Shown here: piece after piece, positions 42,299 through 52,942 of the stretch | Position numbering within the stretch: the first letter of the stretch is position 1 | Layout of the letters: every line of letters begins with the position of its first letter | NCBI GenBank assembly: GCA_030710605.1 | Contig: CP092869.1 | Location: 13,461,295 to 13,525,294 of the forward strand | DNA: 64,000 nucleotides | DNA from: Cordylochernes scorpioides | Lineage: Eukaryota > Arthropoda > Arachnida > Pseudoscorpiones > Chernetidae | Direction: 5' to 3' | The notes under the pieces: model-generated | What the model saw: the letters and a program-made list of their open reading frames with translations, nothing else | What the model was told of the DNA's origin: nothing | The model's database searches: none | Made by a program: the position numbers and the translations under genes

Positions 42299-42440
42299 AA
42301 GGATGTGAAACCCAATGATAACAGCAAGAAGCATGTGGTTTTGGCTTTTAAATAAAGAGGCTGCTCTACCTACTCCATGTTTAATGTTTATGGAAGATTC
42401 ATTGAAGAAATTGTAAAATCTCTGAAAGAAGAAAAAACTG
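42299..42440 (+). pseudogene. Fragment of the RPL29-like retrocopy (inverted relative to 43043)
   Basis: Matches the end of the RPL29-like pseudogene and its 3' UTR in the opposite orientation: the frame K-D-V-K-P-N-D-N-S-K-K, end TAA at 42353-42355, then GAGGCTGCTCTACCTACTCC and ATTCATTGAAGAAATTG. It keeps lysine (AAG) at the codon that is a TAG stop in the larger copy, supporting the view that the stop is a mutation. Confidence 0.65.
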
Positions 42441-42504
42441 GATGTTCATATATTGGATGTTCAAGAAAAAGGCATCTCTTTAAGGGAAAAAAATTGTGGC
42501 TCTT

Positions 42505-42582
42505 CAAAAACTTTGAAATTTTGTAAATTGTAATTTTTGACTCATCCTACTCAAAGGTTTACCGACCCCTGAGCCAGGCCTT
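42505..42582. mobile_element. hAT-type MITE, half copy
   Basis: Reads GTGGCTCTTCAAAAACTTTG...CAAAGGTTTACCGACCCCTG, the complement of the left half of 14211-14410. Bases 42590-42960 hold nothing recognisable. Confidence 0.6.
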
Positions 42583-43042
42583 TCTCATCGTAATAAGGAC
42601 ATTAGGTAGTTGTTTCATTTATCGAAAAAAAATCGTGTTGAATGGTTTCATTTCTTATGCAATTTTGAGATAATTGTTGAAGAATGTTGCATGGAACACA
42701 TTCCCAAATGTGGAGTTGTGTAGAAGATATAAATGTGTCGTGACCCAGGATGACCTCGAGAAGGTTCTTCATCCATTCCCTCCACGTTCCTCTATGTAAA
42801 TCTCTCTTGTACCTTTACACATCAAGGTAAAATGTGGATATATTTCACATTCAACCGTTTTTTATTATCCCTATATTGCATGTAAAGTCAAATTTACGAT
42901 ATCGATGTTTGTCATGGCACATAAAGAACTCTTGTATATTTGAATATCTGAATATACAGTTCTCTTCTTCTTTCAGAGATTTTCCAATTTCTTCAATGAA
43001 TCTTCCATAAACTTTAAACATGGAGTAAGTAGAGCAGCCTCT

Positions 43043-43264
43043 TTATTTAAAAGCCAAAACCATAGGCTTCTTGCTGTTATCCTTGGGTTTCACATCCTAA
43101 GCATTCTGGGGATTGTTTTGCTTCTTTGCAAAATGCATGTTGCGCAGGAACTTGGGTTCAACTCCCATCAATGAGGTCTTGAAGTACTTCCTTGGCCTCT
43201 TGATACCATTCCTGTGGTCCTTGTGATTTTGGTTATGATTGGTGTGATTCTTGAACTTGGCCAT
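43043..43264 (-). pseudogene. RpL29: Ribosomal protein L29 (eL29) retro-pseudogene
   Basis: eL29 is a small, very basic protein of the large ribosomal subunit. The minus frame starts ATG at 43264 and reads [20 protein letters not shown], then IKRPR...[20 protein letters not shown], the diagnostic N-terminal half of eL29. At codon 56 there is a TAG (43097-43099) where the inverted fragment at 42299 has AAG. Beyond it the frame stays open for 17 codons to TAA at 43043-43045. Substitutions at usually basic positions (S4 to F, R14 to H, R44 to H) also point to decay. No introns are seen. The same 3' UTR follows in both copies. A functional 55-residue product is unlikely because eL29 normally continues with a lysine-rich tail. 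Confidence 0.85.
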
Positions 43265-43600
43265 TGCTAACCGATTGAATTCGATTTAATATTATATCAA
43301 ATTCGCAAAATCTTCCAACGAAAACTAAAACAAATCATCCATAAATGGAAGAATAATCTCTTTTGAATAATGAGTGTTTTTGAACGATCTGACACATTCA
43401 CTTTCAACTGACAAGTAAACACTATTTCTATCGTACCAGAAGGTTGAGTATCAGTAGAAGAAAGACAAAGTTAGAAAGAATTTTCAAATATATTGAATTT
43501 TTCACATTGTGTCGCGGTCTCACGCAATTCTGGCCTTAACTACCCGTTTCATGATTTTTCAGGATTCCTTGAATGGCCTGTTTTTTGGTCGTTGAGGTAC

Positions 43601-43653
43601 AGCTTTACCACGCTGATGAGGGCCAACAGCCCGAAACGCGTCCGTGGTTAGCT
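43601..43653 (+). ncRNA. Hammerhead ribozyme, type I (Penelope-type)
   Basis: All conserved core elements are present in order: CTGATGA (43613-43619), stem II GGGC/GCCC (43620-43623, 43629-43632) with loop CAACA, GAAA (43633-43636), a minimal stem III (C-GC-G) and the cleavage triplet GTC (43640-43642). Stem I pairs ACCACG (43607-43612) with CGTGGT (43643-43648), then AGCT with AGCT across a TT/T internal loop. The predicted cut is after C43642. The GAAACGCGTC form with a tiny stem III is the one described for Penelope-like retroelements, where it processes transcripts. No reverse transcriptase is visible next to it. A family-D MITE starts ~20 bp downstream. Confidence 0.85.
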
Positions 43654-43667
43654 TTTCTTGATTAATC

Positions 43668-43790
43668 AAGAATGGGTATTTGGCCAATTCTGGAATAATT
43701 AAAAATCAACGAGAATAGTTGATATTTATTCCGATAGATGGCGCAAGCCATCAGCAACTTTCAGTTGCATGATAAGGAGATGTATTTTTC
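43668..43790. mobile_element. Hairpin MITE (family D), copy 3
   Basis: TATTTGGCCAATTCTGGAAT...ATGGCGCAAGCCATCAGCAA...GTTGCATGATAAGGAGATG; the left terminus is missing and is replaced by the sequence after the hammerhead. A short relic of the family is at 45680-45745. Bases 43791-44343 hold nothing recognisable. Confidence 0.6.
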
Positions 43791-44343
43791 AAATATATTG
43801 TTTATCGAAAAGTGACTGGAGCAAAGAAATTTCCAAGTAGATTGCTAAAAAAGATGCAGTAGTTTTATAAATAGCATTTATACATTGCATTCTGTCGATT
43901 GAAGAGAAAAGAAGTAGATTACTTATTGGTTCTTCCCATTTTTTTCATTTTGCTCAAGTTAGTTACATTTTAGAATCGAATTTTTCATCTTTTTTACTAT
44001 TCTCACGTGTATTAGCTCATACTTTATCACACACACAGCATATCATATACCAAAAAAGGTTAAAATTGGAATATCCATAATAAATATAATGTTGCCCATA
44101 CAAAACGATACTTTCTTTCTAAACAAGTAGTGAGTTATGTTCCTATCTTGTACATATGTTTATGCATGCAATAGTTAACCAGAAATTATTATAAAAAGTA
44201 AAACTAGATTTTTGAGGAGAGTTTCGTTATTTTAAGGTTCTGGTTCAAAATCACATTAATAGGTACCGCTCAGCAAGAGCAACCTAGTTCATGATAATTG
44301 AAACAGTGAATAATATGTGAAGGTTATTCACATATTAAACAAA

Positions 44344-44412
44344 ATTTTAACACGGGATTCAATCCCGGTTCATGACTGTCGGGAATCGAGCGTGTTACTC
44401 TCTCATCCACCG
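44344..44412 (-). mobile_element. tRNA-derived SINE head, copy 3
   Basis: Reverse complement of the family at 531 and 885: GGGATTCAATCCCGGTTCAT (box-B side), TGTCGGGAATCGAGCGTGTT and TCATCCACCGACTT. Flanking AAGGTTATTCACATATTAAA matches the sequence just after copy 1 (complement of ~603-625). Confidence 0.5.
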
Positions 44413-44532
44413 ACTTATTTTAAGGTGATGCAAGCTTTCAATCAAATTTTGCTCTTCAACGGGATAATCCAAAAACAAAAGGATTCACACATGGACATGA
44501 ATCAGACTATATTACAGCTAAATATAAAACCG

Positions 44533-44719
44533 TTATGAAAACTCGAAACTATTATAGACGCGTATGATTCTTTTAAAAATTAAACAATTACTACTTCCCT
44601 TTACTGTAATGGAAAAATTAATGGGAGGGCCTGGAATTTCTATTGCAGTAAGGGCAGTAGAAATTGTTTAATTTTCAAAAGAATCATTCGCGTCTATAAT
44701 AGTTTCGAATTTTCATAAT
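44533..44719. mobile_element. Family-A MITE, short hairpin form
   Basis: ATGAAAACTCGAAACTATTA...TACTGTAATGG...GAGGGCCTGG then TTTCTATTGCAGTAAGGGCA...CTATAATAGTTTCGAATTTTCAT. Outer arms are intact while the inner arm sequence is lost. Confidence 0.7.
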
Positions 44720-45357
44720 AGGTAGCGCATCATAAAATATTTATGTTTATAATTAATAATTTATAGAACGCTTAGCATATATAATAAAAGACGGAAGTTT
44801 TCTCTTTCGACACAGATTTCTTTGTTGCCACAAAAGCGAAAAGATAAGTTTGCGAAGAATCTCAATGTTTGACATCTATTATGAAATATGGCCAGATTCT
44901 GAATCATTAACTATTAAACCAGTAAAATTACTTTAATTCCACCAATCTAATAGTTAATCATTTAAGGTCTCTAACTAGCTTCCATAATAGATGTAGGGAA
45001 CCAGACGATTCTTCTTTGAAAAACTTCTCTTTTTTGTTTTTGTCTAGCAATAAAAGAATTTTGGCCCATATAGACAATTTTAACAATACAAAATATTTTA
45101 TTATTACAAGAATTAATGAGAAATTAAAAACAAATATAAATGATAGTATGAAAAATATTACAAAATTGAATTTGTACTTGGATTTATTTTATTTAACAGT
45201 TGGGAGAGACACGCTATATCCACAATTAGGATAATTGCGTGTATATCTTACATTATATACAATTAACACAATTGAACATTGGAAATCATTAAAATTAAAC
45301 GTTCGATGTCAAATTTTACATATAGCAATTATAAGTAGTAGCTTGAAATATGTACAG

Positions 45358-45633
45358 TCAACACTTTCGCGTTGAAATATACATCCTGCAGAATCTATTA
45401 AACTTGATGTATTGGTCTTTATTGCAAGCAGCTTGTTTTGTATTAGTCAGGTAAAGTTGGTTTTCTTCCCTTAGATCAGAAGTTAATGGACAGTTTATCA
45501 GGTGTTCAGGGGTTTGTTTTTCGTTTCCACAAGTGCATGCAGGTGAATCAATTTTGCCAATTCTAAACAAATATGTGTTGAAGTCACCATGTCCAGTAAA
45601 AAAATTGAACTTTATAGAAGTTGGGTTGAACAT
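45358..45633 (-). pseudogene. LINE ORF2 C-terminus
   Basis: A 91-residue frame typical of the region after RNase H in R1/I/LOA-type non-LTR retrotransposons: FFTGHGDFNTYLFRIGK, then ACTCGNEKQTPEHLINCPL, a complete C-x-C-x8-H-x4-C zinc motif, and a divergent end. No upstream RNase H or reverse transcriptase frame is left. It differs from the fragment at 20283, so it is another family or an older split. A family-D fragment follows at 45680-45745, and 44720-45357 holds only a short AT-rich frame without similarity. Confidence 0.65.
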
Positions 45634-46359
45634 AGTTAGGAATTCTTGAAGTTGGATCAGGTAGATAAATTAAGAAAAAAGACATTACCTGATCGTGCAA
45701 CTAAAATTTGCTAATTGCACGATAAATTGATGCCTTTTTTTCTTAATAAATGATAGTGTTTACAATTTAATTTTAATTAGTATAGTTTTTTGTTGCTGTT
45801 ATTGTTTTGTAATGTTCTATATTTGTGCCATTGGTTTAGTGGTTGTAATTCTAAAGGTATTTTGGACTTTTGATAATATGTGTGTAAATAATCTTTATTT
45901 CTTGTATAATTTATTGCTCTAAAATGTAAAATTAAATAACTTTCACTCTCTCTCTCTCTCTAAAACTATAAATAATTTGTATATATATATTTAAAAACAA
46001 TGTACATAAAATAGATTGAACATTTAAACGCAAATATTTATATAAGATATAGCGTGTGTTTTGTAATAAATAAAAAAAATAGTGTTTACAATTTGGGGGT
46101 AAAATATATACAGTTGTTCTCAGGAAGGAAGGCTCCTCAATCTTGTATTCCTCCAGACAGGATCTCTCAGTTCAATGTTGAGATAATTCTTATATAGACA
46201 TGTCTTGGTAAACTTTAGGATGGTCAGGGCGTCGTCATACAGGCCTCGCCCAAAGACCCAGCCCTTGCAGGTCAGGGGGCCACCTGATGATGGTAAATGC
46301 CTCCCAGAAAAGGCGCTTGACTCTATGTCTTCAACTAGTAAAGGTTTTTACTAAGCTGA

Positions 46360-46510
46360 TAAACTCCATACAGCTTTATCAAGATCACCGATCTTGTACA
46401 GATTCATCATAGAAAGGAAGCATAGATGGAGCTCTTATACTCTAGGCAGCACAGAACCTAGCAACCTCCAGGTCCGACACATGTCCAGTGGCCACACCGT
46501 GCATAAGTTA
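46360..46510 (-). mobile_element. 3' end of a (TG)n-tailed retroelement (family C)
   Basis: CCATACAGCTTTATCAAGAT CACCGATCTTGTACAG..., the complement of the family end, but the hairpin is AAGATC/GATCTT instead of AAGACC/GGTCTT: both strands of the stem changed together. Bases 45750-46359 and 46511-47031 hold no recognisable gene. Confidence 0.5.
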
Positions 46511-47031
46511 GCGTATCACTGAAAAGACGAATGTGGAATCAGCCGCGTTCTAGTCTTCGCTTTCCTCATCCAAATGGACCACGACATTCGGTGATTCTAT
46601 TAATCTCCTCCGAACGGTGACTGCGGCCTTGTAGAATTTATATAAACCAAAGACCTTGATCAACAATCATTGTATTCATCCAGTTATATATTTGTTGACT
46701 ATCGGATTGAAACAAGGATAAGTCGCACTAAGGTAATAAACTTTATTTATCGTTATGAGGCTTGATTAAAGGGAGAAATGTGCGATATAATAAAAGTATT
46801 TTCAATCTCTATTAGTTAGCTTTAAACGTAATCCGAATGGTAAGCTTCAGACTTGATACTATCTTTCAGTCTCAATCACAAAAGTCCATTAGCAACTACA
46901 CGTGATTATTTTGGCTGAAAACTTACCATGTTTCTCTTACAATCACATTTATTCTCTAAAATCGAGAGCAGCGCGTTGCACGAAATCATTTTATCGATAA
47001 ATCTCAAGTATGTAGATGATAAATTCTCCAA

Positions 47032-47340
47032 ATGGATCTTAAGTTCCACGTCTTGTTGACACAAGAACCTCTACGACCATATCGCGTGGTGCCTCAAAAT
47101 CAGAGCTTTGCCTTACCTAACAAGAACCGGGAAACCACAGCCTGCCAGGGACCACATGACACCGCTATATTGAAGGCCCAGCCAAAATGCACATTGTCGA
47201 CGAAACAAAAGAACACAACATCGACCCGGTTTACAAGTTTTGTCCAGAAAACTTCATCTTGGAACGTGACAAACCTGACATCCTCTGAACAAAGCCAAAT
47301 ACGATATTTACAAATTCTTCATCCACAAATATTTTGATTT
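47032..47340 (+). other. GC-richer stretch with an unrecognised open frame
   Basis: A 101-codon frame (47032-47337) plus an overlapping frame that from ~47183 reads KMHIVDETKEHNIDPVYKFC and on. The second looks more protein-like, which suggests a decayed coding sequence with a frameshift. I cannot name a family. Bases 47341-48036 hold no recognisable gene. Confidence 0.25.
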
Positions 47341-48036
47341 TTTTTTTAAATAGGGCTTATTTTGGATTTTAATAAGATTTTTTTTATTAATCCAATATTT
47401 TGATGGACCAATCGTCCATCTTTTACGAGGTTTTTTGTTATGAAGCACACAGCAGGTCGCGTGCTTCAAGTGAGCCACGGACGTCTTACAAGCTTATTGG
47501 GCGATAAACCATCTAATTCCGAAAGATTTTGATGTACCTCCTCTTTTCACTAACAAATTAATGTCATTTTTCAAAGTCGAAATAAAGGTCGATTTTGTGC
47601 TTCTTATACAACAAGATATATATCAATGATTAGAAACCTCTCCAAACTACAGTACCTCCAGAGATCGGTGTATAACAATATAAAAACACATTCTACAATA
47701 AAATACAACAATATCTTCAACAATAAACGATTGTAACGACGTCGTGTAGAAATAAAATCCCAGTGACCTCTTCCATCAGTGAAAATTTAATTGTTATCAG
47801 TGAATCAGACCGGCAACACTGATGTCACGCGCCTGGCTACGCTGTCAACAAGTTTTTTTTTTTCTTTCTTTCTTTCGCTCTCTATGTTAGCGGTGATAGA
47901 ATATCATTAGTCACGTGACATTAATCATTCTCTGACGTCATTCTTCCTCTTGAATAAGAAGGAAGTATTTATAGGGAATTGCTTCTATTTACACATTGGG
48001 TCTCTTCTATCACGTCTCTCTCTCTCTCTCTGTGCG

Positions 48037-48283
48037 ACCCCTACTCCGGGAGGTGTTTGCCTCCTGCGAAGTGCCCCTGGATTTGCAGGCCTGGCTCTTC
48101 GGCGTCGGCCTCCATCCCGAGGCAGTGAAGCTAACAAGTGTGGCGAAAGCTACCATCTACAAGTTCCATCTTGGTCTTGAGTTGGGTAACACCAGCCATC
48201 ACCTCGACCTGCCCACTCTGTGGGAAAGAACTCTCGCAGTCCATCGGTGGCGGACTCTTTCTCGCGGTGAGCGCCACCAATGA
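48037..48283 (+). pseudogene. Possible retroelement ORF end, unrecognised
   Basis: A distinctly GC-rich block amid AT-rich DNA whose frame (within 47996-48283) reads LDLQAWLFGVGLHPEAVKLT, then VAKATIYKFHLGLELGN, to a stop. An AT-rich 3' region follows, then AATAAAAAGTAGTTTCAATC and a (TC)n tract at ~48450-48470. The abrupt composition change and tail suggest a 5'-truncated retroelement copy. The preceding (TC)n run at ~48014-48032 may mark the insertion edge. No known domain recognised. Confidence 0.35.
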
Positions 48284-48537
48284 AGAACTTGTATATATAT
48301 TTATGTATATTTATCATCTATTTTATCTATTTATATCTATTTTTCATATATCTATCATTATTAATCTTATTTATTCATATTTATATTTATTCTGTATTTA
48401 ACCTTATATAATCTTATATGTACTTTGAAATAAAAAGTAGTTTCAATCTCAATCTCTCTCTCTCTCTTAGATTCTTGTAACATCTTTCTATGAAATATAG
48501 AACTACAGTAACACAAAGCAATAACGCGCCATCTATA

Positions 48538-48754
48538 CATTTAAAATGAAAGAATTTAAAAGCACGAATGTTTCTTTTATACATAATACAAACTTTTACT
48601 GTCCTTACTGCGATGAAAAAATATATTGGGAGGGCTTCACCACTGATATTCAAGTCCTCCCAATATATATTTTTCATCGCAATAAGGACAGTAGAAGTTT
48701 GTATTGTGTATAAAAGAAACATTCGTGCTTTTAAATCCTTTCATTTTATATAAA
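48538..48754. mobile_element. Family-A MITE, hairpin
   Basis: ACATTTAAAATGAAAGAATT...TCCTTACTGCGATGAAAAAA...GGGAGGGCTTCACCACTGAT, then AATATATATTTTTCATCGCA and the complementary arm. Shares the CAAAGCAATAACGCGCCATC flank with copy 1 (6728-6750), so the element extends outward beyond the hairpin. Confidence 0.75.
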
Positions 48755-48765
48755 AATACAGTAAA

Positions 48766-49448
48766 ACCTCTAACTCTCTAGCTAGAAGACGTCTTTCTAC
48801 AAAGGACATTTTCACCACCAAAATGATCATTGTTACTAATTAGCATTTATGCAAAAATAGAACCGAAAATGAATTAGAGAACATTATATATTTGAATGCA
48901 CGCCTCTTGACACGGAAAGAAAAATACTTTTCTCTAAGATAGGCCATACACACCTCACATTATATTCCTTATTATCCAACTTTATAGACAATAATTCAGT
49001 AGCTCTGAATCTATATAACTTCCATAAAAATGCTGTAAAAAAGAAAGACTTAACCGATCATCCAAACATACCAAAATTTCTGTTTGATGAGGAGGACAGA
49101 GCCAATATCCTATTATTTGTTTGGGCAGGTACGATAAGTCAACCCCCTACACCGATAAAACGGTGTTTACCTTACAACTCTGAACACTCGGATTTTCCTG
49201 GAAAATCTCTTAAAGATTTCTTGAAAAAAGTCATGGTCCACCTGTGCTGTGTGAGCACAGAAGGGCTTAAATTGACTTGTTCCATTATATGTATGTTCAA
49301 TATGTAAATACCTGTTTTTTTTTTCCCTCTTTTCGTTCTCCACTCCACTACTAATTAGCATTTCTTCGGTAAGAGGACACCTCTCCTTATCTAAAGTACA
49401 CTTTGTTTCTACAACTCGGCGTTGTTCTTTACAGTGAGTTTCTACTGT
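48766..49448. mobile_element. pogo-like element remnant
   Basis: Starts after TA with CAGTAAAACCTCTAACTCTC and ends TTTACAGTGAGTTTCTACTG followed by TA, inverted ends of a pogo-like type. A short frame near 49040-49090 reads a protein-like stretch (KKKDLTDHPNIPKFLF), but no catalytic motif is visible. Part of 49278-49345 matches the retroelement UTR at 18065-18150, so the element was probably invaded. Confidence 0.45.
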
Positions 49449-49589
49449 ATACAGCAACAACAAAAGCTATTTCGATTTGCATAGACTTGTATAGGAGAAT
49501 AAGAAGAAATAGGAAAACATAGGTAAAAACATCAATAAGTAAAAAGGTAATCAGCTATGTACAGTTTTGATAGTGAGATATATATGAAA

Positions 49590-49860
49590 TGTAAGGATTT
49601 AAGCCCGAATGTTTCTTTTATATACAATACAAATTTCTACTGTTCTTACTGCGATGAAAAAGTATATTGGGTGAGCTTGGCTTAGCAAAGCCAGGAAGGA
49701 AGCATAGATGGAGCTCCTATACTCCAGACAGCACAGAACCCAACAACAGCCTCCAGGTCCGACGCATGTCCAGTGACCACAGAATCCATGGTGAACTCTC
49801 CCAGCGGTTTTTCAAATTTAATCTACAGGACCGCTTCTTAGAGTTCTAATAATCAAGAAG
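49590..49860. mobile_element. Family-A MITE split by a family-C retroelement fragment
   Basis: Left: AGCCCGAATGTTTCTTTTAT...CTTACTGCGATGAAAAAGTA...TGAGCTTGGCT. Then 49690-49790 is a reversed family-C piece (GGAAGGAAGCATAGATGGAG...CCAGGTCCGACGCATGTCCA), after which family A resumes (TGGTGAACTCTCCCAGCGGT). Bases 49861-50370 contain a poly-G tract near 50317 and nothing recognisable. Confidence 0.65.
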
Positions 49861-50370
49861 GATTCTTCGTTTGATCTCTTGAAATATGAGACACTTCGGC
49901 CAGTAAAAGCTCTATTTGCCGGTGAGTCTTTTATTTCAAGAGCAATGAATATCGGCCAGGCAACCTCTATTTTCAAGATAGTTTGATATCATGCACCTGT
50001 TCTTCGAAGAGTTCCCCAGGCCTCCTGCCAACTTCGAAAAGAGCTGCAGCCTTTGGTTCGATTCCTGGAAAAAAAAAAAAAGATCTGTTCTAAGGAAACT
50101 TCCTGGATATCGCGAAATGTCCTGGGCCTCATAATCCCATAGTTTTCCGTCTATTTTGTCGAGAATGGTATTCTTTCTTTTGATAGATCAAATTCCTCCA
50201 GGCAAACTTTCCGTCTTCAAGATTTATATATACAAGGCCTAATTTAGGAGGATGCTTCAAGAGAAGGACATCCACAAATGAGCATTGTTCTATCACTATT
50301 TGGGGGCATGAAAGGGGGGGGGGGGCTATTTTCCTTCATCGCTATGTCCTCAATTTATCCGGTTATCAGT

Positions 50371-51156
50371 AGAACGCTTCACGATTTTGCGTGTCATCCT
50401 TGCGCAGGGGCCATGCTAATCTTCTCTGTATCCTTCCTATTGTAGTAGTTGTACCGCCGAACTGGTATCACAGGAACCATGCTAATCTTCTCTGTATTCT
50501 TCCTATTGTAGTAGTTGTACACAGGGGCCATGCTAATCTTCTCTGTATCCTTCCTATTGTAGTAGTTGTACCGCCGAACTGGTATCACAGGGGCCATGCT
50601 AATCTTCTCTGTATCCTTCCTATTGTAGTAGTTGTACCGCCGAACTGGTATCACAGGGGCCATGCTAATCTTCTCTGTATCCTTCCTATTGTAGTAGTTG
50701 TACCGCCGAACTGGTATCACAGGGGCCATGCTAATCTTCTCTGTATCCTTCCTATTGTAGTAGTTGTACCGCCGAACTGGTATCACAGAAACCATGCTAA
50801 TCTTCTCTGTATCCTTCCTATTGTAGTAGTTGTACCGCCGAACTGGTATCACAGAGACCATGCTAATCTTCTCTGTATCGTTCCTATTGTAGTAGTTGTA
50901 CAGCCGAACTGGTATCACAGGGACAATGCTAATCTTCTCTGTATCGTTCCTATTGTTGTAATTGTACCCGCTGATCACAGGGACAATGCTAATCTTCTCT
51001 GTATCGTTCCTATTGTTGTAATTGTACCCGCTGATCACAGGGACAATGCTAATCTTCTCTGTATCGTTCCTATTGTTGTAATTGTACCCGCTGATCACAG
51101 GGACAATGCTAATCTTCTCTGTATCGTTCCTATTGTAGTATTTCTACCGCCGAACT
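50371..51156 (-). repeat. U6 snRNA-derived tandem array 2 (12 cores, reverse)
   Basis: On the minus strand, 12 ACAGAGA/AGC cores are followed by one U6 3' domain at the low-coordinate end (complement of GAACGCTTCACGATTTTGCG, then TGTCATCCTTGCGCAGGGGC). This end keeps the normal U6 order CCCCTGCGCAAGGATGACAC. Most units are 66 bp. One near 50520 is shortened, lacking the CCGCCGAACTGGTAT part. Three units (50941-51120) are identical 60-bp variants in which the 5' stem-loop part is replaced by GTGATCAGCGGGTACAATTA. Long frames on both strands come from stop-free units in multiples of three. Confidence 0.92.
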
Positions 51157-51720
51157 CACAAGCGTGTTGCTACCAAAACTTTAGAGCTATCTGCTGAAAT
51201 TATAGCACAACGTTAAAACCCAAAATGAAATTATTAAGCACGACTTTGTTTTCTTTTCAAATGAAGCAAACTTCCTACTGTCCTTACTGAGATGACAAAA
51301 GTATTGGCAGTTGTCCTGGCACACATATATCAAAACTTTGTCTTTATTTTCAATTTGATTCAAGATGTACATATATCTGTTAGTCATCTTCCATAGCACC
51401 AGTAAGTCAGATGAAAGTTTCCCAGCTAGGACCAGAAAGAATCGAATAGAATGGGTGGGTAGAAATAGGACTTGATTTTACTGTCTCCATTCCAGCTATA
51501 GATGTCATTTACTGAACGAGTCCAATGTACATTGTGTAGAGGTTGGCGACTGCTTTTACTGTAAGCGCACCACATATCTACACATGTGAAAAACAGTTAT
51601 ACTTTGCACTTAAAAATGTGTCAGAGCCTCCTTTCGTTACTTTCACTCGCTGGTGGGATTGAACCTTTGCAAGAATCGAGGGCCATTGGAAAATTTTTAA
51701 ATATTTTTTAATCAGAAAAA

Positions 51721-51792
51721 AGTGCCCAATGCGGGAATCGAACTCCGGTCTTAGTAGTCGAAAACTAACGGTTTAGACCATCCTTCCACCAC
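51721..51792 (-). mobile_element. tRNA-derived SINE head (second family), copy 1
   Basis: On the minus strand GGATGGTCTAAACCGTTAGT gives a box-A-like TGGTCTAAACCG, and GGAGTTCGATTCCCGCATTG a box-B-like GTTCGATTCC, about 40 nt apart, followed by CACTTTTTTCTG. It does not fold into a complete cloverleaf, since its ends do not pair. It resembles the 531 family at both ends. Confidence 0.5.
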
Positions 51793-51919
51793 ATGTGAAA
51801 AGCAGTTCTACTTTACACTTACAAATGTGTCAGAGGCCCCGTTTTGTTACTTTCACTCGCTGGTGGGGTTGAATTTTTGCAAGAATCTGGGGCCATTGAA
51901 GCATTTTTTAATCAGAAAA

Positions 51920-51996
51920 AAGTGTCCAATGCGGGAATAGAACCCGGGTTGTAATGGTCGAAACCAACGGTTTAGACCATCCTTCCACCGACTCCC
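51920..51996 (-). mobile_element. tRNA-derived SINE head (second family), copy 2
   Basis: Same as 51721-51792, with CCCGGGTTCTATTCCCGC as box B and a 5' AGTCGGTGGAAGGATGGTC. The two copies and their flanks (ACAAATGTGTCAGAG..., CACTCGCTGGTGGG) form a ~200-bp direct duplication from ~51590 to ~51990. Bases 51157-51589 and 51997-52584 hold no recognisable gene. Confidence 0.5.
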
Positions 51997-52584
51997 TGAA
52001 TCAGAAAATACTTAGACATTAAGATACAACTTAGATATTAAGACATTCAGAGAGGAGATTAGAAGAATGAAAGAAGAACAAATGTCGATACAGACTCAGT
52101 GAACATCTACAGGACTCTCCCAGGATTCTACCCGGTAATCAAGTGATTCTTCATCACCTGCCCGAGGGAGCGCGGGGGTTTTTCTCATTACTTTCCTGCT
52201 TCACTTTTTAAAGATATCATCGATTCTGATGATCTCCCTGATTTGATCTTTCCGCTCATTACCATATTTAATGAGTTTTTTTTCCTACCTGTTAAGTAAT
52301 CACGGAAGTGTGGTGTTTGTTGACCTGTGGATTCTATATAATTTCCACGTCAAATAATTGTCAATCGTGAAACGTTGGTATAAATATAAGATAAATATAT
52401 GCAATCCGTGTATTTATTATAGATGGTGTCTAGTTTTGACTTTTATTTTGACGGGAGAGGCGCTCTATGCTTTTTAGATCATTTTCTTCCCGGAAAAATT
52501 TCCATCTATATATATTTTTTTGATAATTGAGCAATCCATATATTGAATTATTTGAAATTGCTTATTTTGTATCATATACTCTTT

Positions 52585-52800
52585 TGTTTTCCAATATTTC
52601 GTATGGCAACACGCCAAACTTCTTCGGGGGAACAAGAATGTTTTAAAATGCTCGCGTATCAATTTACGAGTATGTACAACTGTTTTAAATTTTATAGCAG
52701 TTGTACATACATACTCGTGAATTGATACGCGAGCATCTCAAAACAATCTTGTTCCCCGAAGAAGTTTGTCGTGTTGCCATACGAAATATTGGAGAATAAA
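52585..52800. repeat. ~215-bp palindrome with CCAATATTTCGTATGG arms
   Basis: Arms of ~95 bp: CCAATATTTCGTATGGCAAC...AAACTTCTTCGGGGGAACAA...GCTCGCGTATCAATT and complement, around ~25 bp. Same kind of structure as 12623-12862 and 24866-25018, all with an AATATTTCG outer motif but different inner sequence. Two 60-residue frames over it are shadows. Confidence 0.7.
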
Positions 52801-52942
52801 AATATATATTATCCAATATAAGCATTTTTAAACAATATATAAATATATATTTGAACTTTTGAGCTTAATATCTTCTACAAGTCCTAAATACAACTACCGC
52901 ATATGCATATATAGTATGCATTTTTATGCAGTAATTTTTAAC

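Noticed and set aside
51721-51792. Functional tRNA gene
   Set aside because: Ends do not pair into an acceptor stem, the T stem is imperfect and the unit is dispersed, so a SINE head is more likely.
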